Origin: PALSA-911 sp037442565
GTDB lineage: Bacteria > Pseudomonadota > Alphaproteobacteria > Acetobacterales > Acetobacteraceae
Direction: 5' to 3'
DNA length: 11,831 nucleotides
Assembly: GCA_037442565.1 (NCBI GenBank)
Contig: JBBIQA010000144.1
Span: 1 to 11,831 of the forward strand
Position 1 is the first letter of the stretch, and the number at the start of each line of letters is the position of its first letter. Below the pieces are notes generated by a model that saw nothing but the letters and a program-made list of their open reading frames with translations, was not told the DNA's origin and made no database searches. Position numbers and translations under genes: made by a program. This document shows positions 1-6,043 of this stretch, piece after piece.

Positions 1-13
1 ACCAACGGCAAAC

Positions 14-31
14 GCCGGCCGGATGGCCGGC
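14..31 (+). promoter_or_regulatory. Hairpin in the rpsA 5' leader
   Basis: A perfect 7-bp inverted repeat, GCCGGCC at 14-20 and GGCCGGC at 25-31, encloses a 4-nt loop and ends 25 nt before the rpsA ATG. No T tract follows, so it does not look like an intrinsic terminator of an upstream gene. Only a weak Shine-Dalgarno-like GGAAAA (41-46) lies between it and the start. In E. coli the rpsA leader also lacks a strong Shine-Dalgarno and is folded, and S1 represses its own translation there. A similar role here is inference. The repeat could also be ordinary GC-rich intergenic structure. Confidence 0.35.
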
Positions 32-56
32 CCCCGTCACGGAAAATATCCCTCTC

Positions 57-1769
57 ATGGCATCCCTCGCTACCGCTGACCATTTCGCAGGCGAAGATTT
101 CGCCTCGCTCCTCGACGAGACCATTGGCCTGAATGCAGGCTTCGAAGGCTCCGTCGTCACCGGCAAGGTGATCCGTCTCACCGAAGAATTCGCCATCGTC
201 GATGTCGGCCTGAAATCCGAAGGGCGCGTCGCGCTGAAGGAATTCGGGACCCCCGGCGAGAAGGTCGAGGTGAAGCCCGGCGACCTGATCGAGCTTTACG
301 TCGAACGTTACGAAGACCGTGACGGCGCCATCGTGCTGTCGCGCGAGAAGGCCCGCCGCGAGGAAGCCTGGACCAACCTGGAAAAGGCGTTCGAGACCCA
401 GATCCGCGTCAACGGCACGATCTACGGCCGCGTCAAGGGCGGCTTCACCGTCGATCTCGGCGGCGCCGTGGCCTTCCTGCCTGGCAGCCAGGTCGATATC
501 CGCCCGGTGCGCGACGTCGGCCCGCTGATGGGCACGCCGCAGCCCTTCCAGATCCTGAAGATGGACCGCGCCCGCGGCAACATCGTGGTGTCGCGCCGCG
601 CCGTGCTGGAGGAGACCCGCGCGGAGCAGCGCAGCGAGCTGATCCAGGGCCTCAAGGAAGGCATGATCCTGGACGGCGTGGTGAAGAACATCACCGATTA
701 CGGCGCGTTCGTGGACCTCGGCGGCGTCGATGGCCTGCTGCACGTGACCGACATCGCCTGGCGCCGGATCAACCATCCGTCCGAGGCGCTGACCATCGGC
801 CAGAACGTCAAGGTGCAGGTGATCCGCTTCAACTCGGACACCCAGCGCATCAGCCTCGGCATGAAGCAGCTGGAGGCCGATCCGTGGGAAGGCGTGGCGG
901 CGAAGTATCCGCCGGGCGCCAAGTTCTCCGGCCGCGTCACCAACATCACCGACTACGGCGCCTTCGTGGAGCTGGAACCCGGTGTCGAGGGCCTGGTGCA
1001 CGTGTCCGAGATGTCCTGGACCAAGAAGAACGTGCATCCCGGCAAGATCGTCGCCACTTCGCAGGAAGTGGATGTCATGGTGCTGGACGTGGACAGCTCC
1101 AAGCGGCGTATCTCGCTTGGCCTCAAGCAGGTCCAGCGCAACCCGTGGGAAGAGTTCGTCGAGCAGCATCCGATCGGCTCGGTGGTCGAGGGCGACATCC
1201 GCAACATCACCGAGTTCGGCCTGTTCATCGGCCTGTCGGCGGATATCGACGGCATGGTGCACATGTCCGACCTGTCCTGGGACGAGCAGGGCGAGCTGGC
1301 GATGGCCAAGTACGAGAAGGGCCAGATCGTCAAGGCGAAGGTGCTCGATGTCGATGTCGAGAAAGAGCGCATCAGCCTGGGCATCAAGCAGCTGGCCGTC
1401 GATCCGGCCGCGAGCGTGCTGGAAGGCGTGCACAAGGGCGACGTGGTTACCTGCGTCGTGACCGCCGTGCAGGCCAACGGCATCGAGGTGAAGGTGGGCG
1501 ACGTGCTGACCGGCTTCATCCGTCGCGCCGAACTGGCCCGCGACAAGGCCGATCAGCGCCCCGACCGCTTCGCCGTCGGCGAGAAGGTCGATGCGAAGAT
1601 CACCGCCGTCGATCGCATGGCCCGCAAGCTGGCCCTGACCATCAAGGGCAAGGAGATGGAAGAGGAAAAGATCGCCATGGCCGAGTTCGGATCTTCCGAC
1701 AGCGGCGCCTCGCTCGGCGATATCCTGGGAGCCGCGATCCGTCGCCGCAACCAGCAGACCTCCGACTGA
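57..1769 (+). CDS. rpsA: 30S ribosomal protein S1
   Basis: Ribosomal protein S1 binds single-stranded mRNA on the 30S subunit and helps unfold and place messages, especially those with weak Shine-Dalgarno sites. The 570-residue product has six S1 (OB-fold) repeats at roughly residues 31-97, 115-181, 201-270, 287-357, 375-445 and 461-531. Repeats 3 and 4 carry the sharpest signatures (NITDYGAFV, then RISLGMKQ or RISLGLKQ), repeat 5 has NITEFGLF and RISLGIKQ, and repeats 1, 2 and 6 are more diverged, as is usual for S1. The C-terminal tail ends in a charged stretch after SLGDILG. Length is close to the 557 residues of E. coli S1. The N-terminus (MASLATADHF) fits alphaproteobacterial S1. The start has only GGAAAA 10 nt upstream and follows a leader hairpin, which suits autoregulation. 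sppA follows after 40 nt. Confidence 0.98.
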   Translation: MASLATADHFAGEDFASLLDETIGLNAGFEGSVVTGKVIRLTEEFAIVDVGLKSEGRVALKEFGTPGEKVEVKPGDLIELYVERYEDRDGAIVLSREKARREEAWTNLEKAFETQIRVNGTIYGRVKGGFTVDLGGAVAFLPGSQVDIRPVRDVGPLMGTPQPFQILKMDRARGNIVVSRRAVLEETRAEQRSELIQGLKEGMILDGVVKNITDYGAFVDLGGVDGLLHVTDIAWRRINHPSEALTIGQNVKVQVIRFNSDTQRISLGMKQLEADPWEGVAAKYPPGAKFSGRVTNITDYGAFVELEPGVEGLVHVSEMSWTKKNVHPGKIVATSQEVDVMVLDVDSSKRRISLGLKQVQRNPWEEFVEQHPIGSVVEGDIRNITEFGLFIGLSADIDGMVHMSDLSWDEQGELAMAKYEKGQIVKAKVLDVDVEKERISLGIKQLAVDPAASVLEGVHKGDVVTCVVTAVQANGIEVKVGDVLTGFIRRAELARDKADQRPDRFAVGEKVDAKITAVDRMARKLALTIKGKEMEEEKIAMAEFGSSDSGASLGDILGAAIRRRNQQTSD

Positions 1770-1809
1770 ACCTGATCCGCTGAACCCGACGAACGGATAG
1801 GCAAAAGGC

Positions 1810-2751
1810 GTGAGCCTCGAAACCGATCTTCTGCTGGACAGGCGGCGCCTCAAGCGCCGCCTGTTCTTTTGGCGCGCCGCCGCGGTGATCGCCGTGGTGC
1901 TGGCCGTGTTCGTGTCCATCCGGGGTCCGGGAGGATTGGGGCCGGAGGGGCTGGGCGTGGAAAGCGACCATGTCGAGCGGGTGACCGTGCGCGGCATCAT
2001 CACCGAGAACCGCAAGCTGACCGAGGCGATCACCAGGTTGGCCGACCGCGATGCGGTGAAGGCGCTGATCGTGGTGATCGACAGCCCCGGCGGCAGCGTC
2101 GCCGGCGGCGAGAGCCTGCATGACGCGATTTCCAAGGTGGCGGCCAAGAAGCCGGTGGTGGCGGTGATGGGCGGGCTGGCGGCCTCGGCCGGCTACATGA
2201 TCGCCGTGCCGGCGCAGCGGATCTTCGCCCGCGAGGCGACGATCACCGGCTCGATCGGCGTGATCCTGCAGACCGGCGAGGCTTCCGGCCTGATGAAGAC
2301 GATCGGCGTGACCGCGGAGGCCATCACCTCCGGGCCGCTGAAGGACCAGCCCAATTTCGCCCATCCGCTGTCCGAGGAGGGGCGGGTCGTGCTGAAGGGC
2401 CTGGTGATGGACATGTATGACCAGTTCGTCGCGATGGTCGCCTCCGGCCGTCATCTCGACCCGGCGCGGGTGCGCGACCTGGGCGATGGCCGCGCCTATA
2501 CCGGGCGGCAGGCGCTGGCGTTGGGGCTGGTGGATCAGATCGGCGGCGAGCCGGCGGCGCGTGCGTGGCTGGAAAAGGCCAAGGGCGTCTCGGCCAAATT
2601 GCCGGTGACCGATGTTTCCGTCGGCGGGCTGGCCGAGCTGGCGTTTGGCGGCGATGCCGACGGGCTTCTGCAGGGCGTTTGGAAAAGCGTTTTTTCCCAA
2701 GGGGTTATGCTTGACGGCGCGCTCGCGCTCTGGCAGCCTTCCCTGCAGTGA
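1810..2751 (+). CDS. sppA: Signal peptide peptidase SppA, short form (family S49)
   Basis: SppA is a membrane-anchored serine protease that degrades signal peptides left in the cytoplasmic membrane. The product has 313 residues: a basic N-terminus (RRRLKRR at 11-17), one transmembrane anchor at about 21-37, then a ClpP/crotonase-like S49 domain. The expected Ser-Lys dyad is visible: Ser126 in AASAGYM as nucleophile and Lys178 in SGPLKDQ as general base, 52 residues apart as in short bacterial SppA. DSPGG (91-95) and TGSIG (146-150) support the family. It lacks the duplicated N-terminal domain of the long E. coli enzyme. The start is GTG, chosen because the basic N-terminus and anchor begin there; GGATAGG at about 1795 may serve as the ribosome site. 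A terminator-like stem-loop overlaps codons 10-21. Confidence 0.93.
   Translation: MSLETDLLLDRRRLKRRLFFWRAAAVIAVVLAVFVSIRGPGGLGPEGLGVESDHVERVTVRGIITENRKLTEAITRLADRDAVKALIVVIDSPGGSVAGGESLHDAISKVAAKKPVVAVMGGLAASAGYMIAVPAQRIFAREATITGSIGVILQTGEASGLMKTIGVTAEAITSGPLKDQPNFAHPLSEEGRVVLKGLVMDMYDQFVAMVASGRHLDPARVRDLGDGRAYTGRQALALGLVDQIGGEPAARAWLEKAKGVSAKLPVTDVSVGGLAELAFGGDADGLLQGVWKSVFSQGVMLDGALALWQPSLQ
1836..1870 (+). terminator. Terminator-like stem-loop inside the 5' end of sppA
   Basis: CAGGCGGCGC (1839-1848) and GCGCCGCCTG (1854-1863) form a perfect 10-bp stem with a 5-nt CTCAA loop. An A-T pair (1838/1864) extends it, then a G-U and a G-C pair are possible. The T-rich stretch TTCTTTT (1864-1870) follows at once. 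This has the shape of an intrinsic terminator 70 nt after the rpsA stop codon, but it lies within sppA codons for a near-palindromic RRRLKRRL peptide. It could attenuate transcription between rpsA and the downstream genes. Alternatively the symmetry is a by-product of the repeated Arg and Leu codons. Confidence 0.45.
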
Positions 2752-2753
2752 CA

Positions 2754-2790
2754 GGGGGAGGCCCGCGCGCTGCGCGCCGGGATCAGGGGC
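2754..2790 (+). promoter_or_regulatory. ihfB ribosome binding site with a hairpin spacer
   Basis: The strongest Shine-Dalgarno match, GGGGGAGG (2754-2761), is 29 nt from the ihfB ATG, too far for normal use. Between them lies a GC-only hairpin: CCCGCGCG (2762-2769), loop CTG, then CGCG-C-CGGG (2773-2781), giving 8 bp with one bulged C. If it folds, the spacer shrinks to 9 nt (2782-2790), an ideal distance. A nearer AGGGG (2785-2789) is only 1 nt from the ATG and therefore poorly placed. Fold-shortened spacers are known, for example in phage T4 gene 25. Use here is inference. Confidence 0.45.
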
Positions 2791-3084
2791 ATGACGAAAT
2801 CGGAGCTGATCGCTGAGCTTGCGGCGGCGAACCCGCATCTGACGGGACACGACGTGGAACTGATCGTGGCCACGGTGTTCGACGAGATCACCGGCGCCCT
2901 GGCGCGCGGGGAGCGGGTGGAGCTGCGCGGCTTCGGTGCCTTCACCGTGAAGCGGCGCAACGCCCGCACCGGGCGCAACCCGCGCACCGGGGAGACGGTT
3001 CCGGTCGAGGAAAAGGCGGTGCCGTTCTTCAAGGCCGGCAAGGAGTTGCGCGAACGGGTGAATAACGGCAAGCCGGTGAAATAG
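2791..3084 (+). CDS. ihfB: Integration host factor subunit beta
   Basis: IHF beta pairs with IHF alpha to bind and sharply bend specific DNA sites, acting in transcription, replication and recombination. The 97-residue protein is a complete HU/IHF-family member. It has an alpha-helical N-terminus (TKSELIAELAAANPHL), the RGFGAFTVKRR core at about 46-56, and a beta-arm NPRTGETV whose Pro64 corresponds to the intercalating proline. Family length is about 94 residues. MTKSEL and VELRGFGAF are typical of the beta subunit rather than HU or IHF alpha. It sits 39 nt after sppA and 23 nt before the lapA-domain gene. Linkage rpsA-(sppA)-ihfB is conserved in proteobacteria. Translation may depend on the hairpin just upstream. 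Confidence 0.95.
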   Translation: MTKSELIAELAAANPHLTGHDVELIVATVFDEITGALARGERVELRGFGAFTVKRRNARTGRNPRTGETVPVEEKAVPFFKAGKELRERVNNGKPVK

Positions 3085-3107
3085 GCTTTACTTATCAAAG
3101 GCCCCTC

Positions 3108-3422
3108 ATGGGATTGCTGCTGACCGTTCCGTTTCTGCTGCTGCTGTTGCTGTTCGCGTTGTCGAACCGGGTGATCGTTCAGGTCGGGCTGTGGCCGACC
3201 GATTGGAGCGTGGATGTGATGCTCTCGGTCGTGGTGCTGGGCGCCGCGGCCATCGCGTTCCTGATGGGGGCGCTGACGGTGTGGCTGACCGAGCTTGGCC
3301 GGCGCAGCCGGCTGCGCCGGGCCGAGCAGAGGGTGAGACTGCTGGAAGCGCAGCTGCAAACCCTGCAATCGCGCCAGGGGCGGACACCCGCGGGGCAACC
3401 GCCGATGACGCCGCTCGCGTGA
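3108..3422 (+). CDS. LapA-domain (DUF1049) inner-membrane protein
   Basis: A small membrane protein of 104 residues with the LapA layout. It has a hydrophobic helix at about 3-18, then SNRVIVQVGLWP, a second helix at about 37-60, and a basic, Leu/Gln-rich C-terminal segment (about 65-92) that could form a cytoplasmic coiled coil. In E. coli, LapA works with LapB and FtsH to control LpxC and thus lipopolysaccharide synthesis. The AAAGG site at 3097-3101 is well spaced for the ATG. Its stop overlaps the GTG of pyrF, so the two are likely translationally coupled. In many gammaproteobacteria lapB lies between lapA and pyrF; here it is missing. Family assignment is fairly secure, but function in this organism is inferred. 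Confidence 0.82.
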   Translation: MGLLLTVPFLLLLLLFALSNRVIVQVGLWPTDWSVDVMLSVVVLGAAAIAFLMGALTVWLTELGRRSRLRRAEQRVRLLEAQLQTLQSRQGRTPAGQPPMTPLA

Positions 3423-4141
3423 CAGGGTTCGGCAAGCCGCGGGGCGCGCAACGGCTGATCGTTGCGCTGGACACCACCGAGCCTGCCCGCGCGACGGCGT
3501 GGGCGCGGCAGAGCGGCGCTTCTGTCGGGTTGTTCAAGCTGGGGCTCGAGTTCTTTCTCGCCAACGGCGCGCCCGGTTACCGGCAGATCGCCCAGGCCGA
3601 AGCGTCCCGGCCGATCTTTCTCGATTTGAAGCTGCACGACATTCCCAACACGGTGGCCGGCGGGGTTCGCGCCATCCTGCCGCTGGCGCCGCGCTTCCTG
3701 ACGCTGCACGCGGCCGGCGGCGCGGCGATGATCGCGGCCGCGCGCCGGGCTGCGGAGGAGGCGGGGGCGGAGCGCCCCCTGCTGCTGGCGGTGACGGTGC
3801 TGACCAGCCTGGATGCCGCCGCGCTGGCGGATACCGGCGTTGCCGGCGGACCGACCCAGCAGGTGCTGCGCCTGGCACGGCTGGCGATGTCGGCGGGCGC
3901 GGATGGGCTGGTTTGCAGCCCGCGGGAAGTGGCCGTGTTGCGCGACGCGCTGGGCGACGGTCCGGCGCTGGTGGTGCCCGGCATCCGGCCGGAAGGCGCG
4001 GATCGCGGCGACCAGGCGCGCACCATGACGCCGCCGGAAGCGGTGGCAGCGGGAGCCGACTGGATCGTCGTGGGGCGGCCGATCACCGGGGCGTCCGATC
4101 CGGCCGCCGCCGCCGCCGCCATCGCGGCCTCGATCGCCTGA
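3419..4141 (+). CDS. pyrF: Orotidine 5'-phosphate decarboxylase
   Basis: PyrF catalyses the last step of de novo UMP synthesis, decarboxylating OMP. The 240-residue product is a complete TIM barrel of group-I type. It shows Asp18 (VALDTT), Lys40 (FKLG) and the catalytic Asp69-x-Lys71-x-x-Asp74 signature (LDLKLHD). It also has a PGIR loop at 187-190 and the phosphate-binding VGRPIT near 218-223, with Arg220. Length agrees with the usual 230-245. The reading frame stays open far upstream, but homology starts at RLIVALD, and the GTG at 3419 overlaps the lapA-domain stop in a GTGA arrangement, so this start is preferred. No Shine-Dalgarno is evident, which favours coupling. The C-terminus contains six Ala codons from a (GCC)6 run. 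trpF follows after 8 nt. Confidence 0.96.
   Translation: MTGFGKPRGAQRLIVALDTTEPARATAWARQSGASVGLFKLGLEFFLANGAPGYRQIAQAEASRPIFLDLKLHDIPNTVAGGVRAILPLAPRFLTLHAAGGAAMIAAARRAAEEAGAERPLLLAVTVLTSLDAAALADTGVAGGPTQQVLRLARLAMSAGADGLVCSPREVAVLRDALGDGPALVVPGIRPEGADRGDQARTMTPPEAVAAGADWIVVGRPITGASDPAAAAAAIAASIA
4103..4120 (+). repeat. (GCC)6 trinucleotide run in pyrF
   Basis: Six perfect GCC units encode six consecutive Ala residues in the last helix of PyrF. It is a short in-frame microsatellite, so slippage would change the protein by single Ala residues without a frameshift. It is probably a neutral product of GCC-rich codon use. Confidence 0.8.
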
Positions 4142-4149
4142 AGGAACGC

Positions 4150-4776
4150 ATGACGGCCAAGGTCAAGATCTGCGGCATCAACGATCCCGTTGCCTTCGAT
4201 ACGGCGGTGGAGGGCGGCGCGGACTGGATCGGCTTCGTGTTCTTCCCGGCGTCCCCGCGCTTCGTCCCCCCTGCCCGTGCGGCGGAGCTTTCCGCCCGGT
4301 CATCGGGAGGGCCGTCCCGCGTCGGGCTGTTCGTCGATCCGACGGCCGAGGCCATCGAGGCGGCGCTGCGGGAGATCCGGCTGGATGTGCTGCAGCTTTA
4401 TGGCGCGGCGGAGTCAATCCCGGCCTTGCGGGCGCGTTTCGGCCTGCCGGTGTGGCGGGCGAAGGGCGTGGCGGCGGCGGCCGACCTGCCCACCGATACC
4501 GGCGGCGCCGATGCCTGGCTGCTGGAGGCCAAGCCGCCGGCCGAGGCGACGCGCCCGGGCGGCAATGCGGTGAGCTTCGACTGGTCGATCCTGCGCGGCT
4601 GGACGGCCCCGGGGCCCTGGCTGCTGGCCGGCGGGCTGCGCCCCGACAACGTGGCGGAGGCGATCCGGGTGACCGGTGCGACGGCGGTGGATGTGTCCTC
4701 GGGCGTGGAGCGGACCAGGGGGATGAAGGATCCCGAGCTGATCCGGGCGTTTATCCGGAACGCAAAAGCCGCCTGA
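4150..4776 (+). CDS. trpF: Phosphoribosylanthranilate isomerase
   Basis: TrpF performs the Amadori rearrangement of N-(5'-phosphoribosyl)anthranilate to CdRP in tryptophan synthesis. The 208-residue product is a complete TIM barrel. It shows KICGI with the general base Cys8, the WIGFVFFPASPR stretch, PGG and SFDW near 146-155, LAGGLRPDNV (about 159-168) and DVSSGVE (181-187). The start is the ATG at 4150, preceded by AAGGA (4141-4145). Two family positions differ: the general acid, normally Asp in an LLDA/LFDA motif, is Glu126 (WLLEAK), and the usual His of QLHG is Tyr84. Both changes are modest and the rest is intact, so the enzyme is probably active, but it deserves a check. trpB and trpA, often next to trpF, are not here. 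The 3' end overlaps hemY on the opposite strand by 26 bp. Confidence 0.95.
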   Translation: MTAKVKICGINDPVAFDTAVEGGADWIGFVFFPASPRFVPPARAAELSARSSGGPSRVGLFVDPTAEAIEAALREIRLDVLQLYGAAESIPALRARFGLPVWRAKGVAAAADLPTDTGGADAWLLEAKPPAEATRPGGNAVSFDWSILRGWTAPGPWLLAGGLRPDNVAEAIRVTGATAVDVSSGVERTRGMKDPELIRAFIRNAKAA

Positions 4777-6043
4777 CCATGCCGCCGACGCCGGCGTGGC
4801 CGGGCACCGCCCCGGTCGGCGCCTGGCCGTTCCAGGCGAGGCTGCCGGGGGTCAGGCAGGCCGGGCAGGCGGCGTGCCACACCGGCGCCGGTGTGTGGCA
4901 TTGGGTGCAGCGCCAGACCGGGTCCGGATCGGCCTCGGCAGCCTGGCGCAGCGCGGCGCGGGCGGCTTCTGCCTGGCCGCCGTCCATTTCCTCGATCGCC
5001 GCCAGCAGCAGGAACAGCCGCCGCTGGTGCAGCCCGGCATCCCGCGCGGCCTGGGCTTCGCGGCGGGCTTCCGCCACCGATCCGCCGGCGAGCGCCGCGC
5101 GGGCCAGCAGCAGATGCGATTCCGCATGGCCGGGATTGGCGGCGGCCAGCTTGCGGGCGGCCGGCAGGGCGTCGGCCGGATGGGTGGTGGCGTGCAGGAC
5201 GAAATCGGCGAGGTCGGGATGCGGGCGGATCGCCCAGGTATCGGCGATCACCCGCTCGGCACGGCGCGCGTCGCCGGCTTCGCGCAGCCTGCTTGCATAG
5301 GCCAGGGCGGCGGGGGCGAGGGAGGCGTCCGCCTCCCAGGCCTGGCGCGCCAGGTCCATGGCGCGGGTCGGGTCGTTTGCCGCCTCGGCTGCGGCGGTGC
5401 CGAGGGCGGCTTTTGCCACGGGGTCGTTGGTCAGGCGCATGGCGGCGGTCCAGTCCTCGCCGCGGATCGCCAGGCGGGCACGTTCCTCGCGCAGCCAGGC
5501 GGCGCCGGGATAGGCGGCCTCGGCCTTGGCGGCGAGGTCGCTGGCGGTTTGCCAGTCGGATTTCGCGATGGCCTGGCGCAGCTGTCCGCGCAGGCCGAGG
5601 AAGGCGGCGTGTTCGTGCCTCGCGAGCGCGGACAGGGCTTCGGTGGCGTCTTCGTCGCGCCCGGAGAGCCGGGCGGCCTCGGCGGTGAGCAGCAGGGTCT
5701 GCGGGGTGTCGCCGAGCAGGCGGCGGGCGCGGTGGGCCTGCTTGCGGGCGTTTGCGGGATCGGCGGCGGCCAGGGCGACCAGGGCGTGGGTGGTGGCGAG
5801 GTCGCCCTTGCGGCGCGAGCGCCGGCTGAACAGGCCGCCGACGCGGCCGGGCAGGCGCACCATGCCGAGCAGCAGATGCGTCAGCACCGCCAGGACCAGC
5901 AGCACCACGATCGCGAACGGGGTGGAGAAATCGACCGATATGGAGCCGATCTCCGCCGTGACCCGGCCGGGCACCGCCGCCAGGATCAGGCCGACGCCGA
6001 CGACCAGAATGCCCAGCAGGAGCAGGCGAAAGACCTGCCGCAT
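4751..6043 (-). CDS. hemY: HemY-family membrane TPR protein with C-terminal CxxC ribbon
   Basis: This is the HemY-type protein of proteobacterial heme operons, not protoporphyrinogen oxidase. Its biochemical role is unsettled. The 430-residue product has two N-terminal membrane helices (about 5-25 and 43-61), a basic stretch (RRSRRK, about 74-79), then a long alpha-helical region of degenerate TPR units (about 85-370). The C-terminus holds Cys379, Cys382, Cys393 and Cys396 in a CxxC-x10-CxxC pattern like the rubredoxin-type domain of LapB. The frame is open upstream, but the ATG at 6043 starts the hydrophobic anchor and overlaps the upstream stop by one base (TGATG), so coupling is likely. 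It is the last gene of hemC-hemD-mic60-hemY and converges on trpF, with overlapping coding ends and no visible terminator. Confidence 0.88.
   Translation of the reverse strand: MRQVFRLLLLGILVVGVGLILAAVPGRVTAEIGSISVDFSTPFAIVVLLVLAVLTHLLLGMVRLPGRVGGLFSRRSRRKGDLATTHALVALAAADPANARKQAHRARRLLGDTPQTLLLTAEAARLSGRDEDATEALSALARHEHAAFLGLRGQLRQAIAKSDWQTASDLAAKAEAAYPGAAWLREERARLAIRGEDWTAAMRLTNDPVAKAALGTAAAEAANDPTRAMDLARQAWEADASLAPAALAYASRLREAGDARRAERVIADTWAIRPHPDLADFVLHATTHPADALPAARKLAAANPGHAESHLLLARAALAGGSVAEARREAQAARDAGLHQRRLFLLLAAIEEMDGGQAEAARAALRQAAEADPDPVWRCTQCHTPAPVWHAACPACLTPGSLAWNGQAPTGAVPGHAGVGGMVRRLLRSG

Noticed and set aside
2681..2697. GGAAAA-GCGTT-TTTTCC stem and T6 run near the end of sppA, as terminator or frameshift site
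   Set aside because: The stem is short and AT-rich, no T tract follows outside it, and the sppA frame reads through normally to its stop.
1642..2850. A 402-codon minus-strand open frame opposite sppA
   Set aside because: His/Arg/Gln-rich shadow of sppA, ending inside rpsA, with no domain signature.
4788..4797. ACGCCGGCGT palindrome after trpF as a bidirectional terminator
   Set aside because: It has no loop and no flanking T or A tract, and a 10-bp palindrome is expected by chance in such GC-rich DNA.
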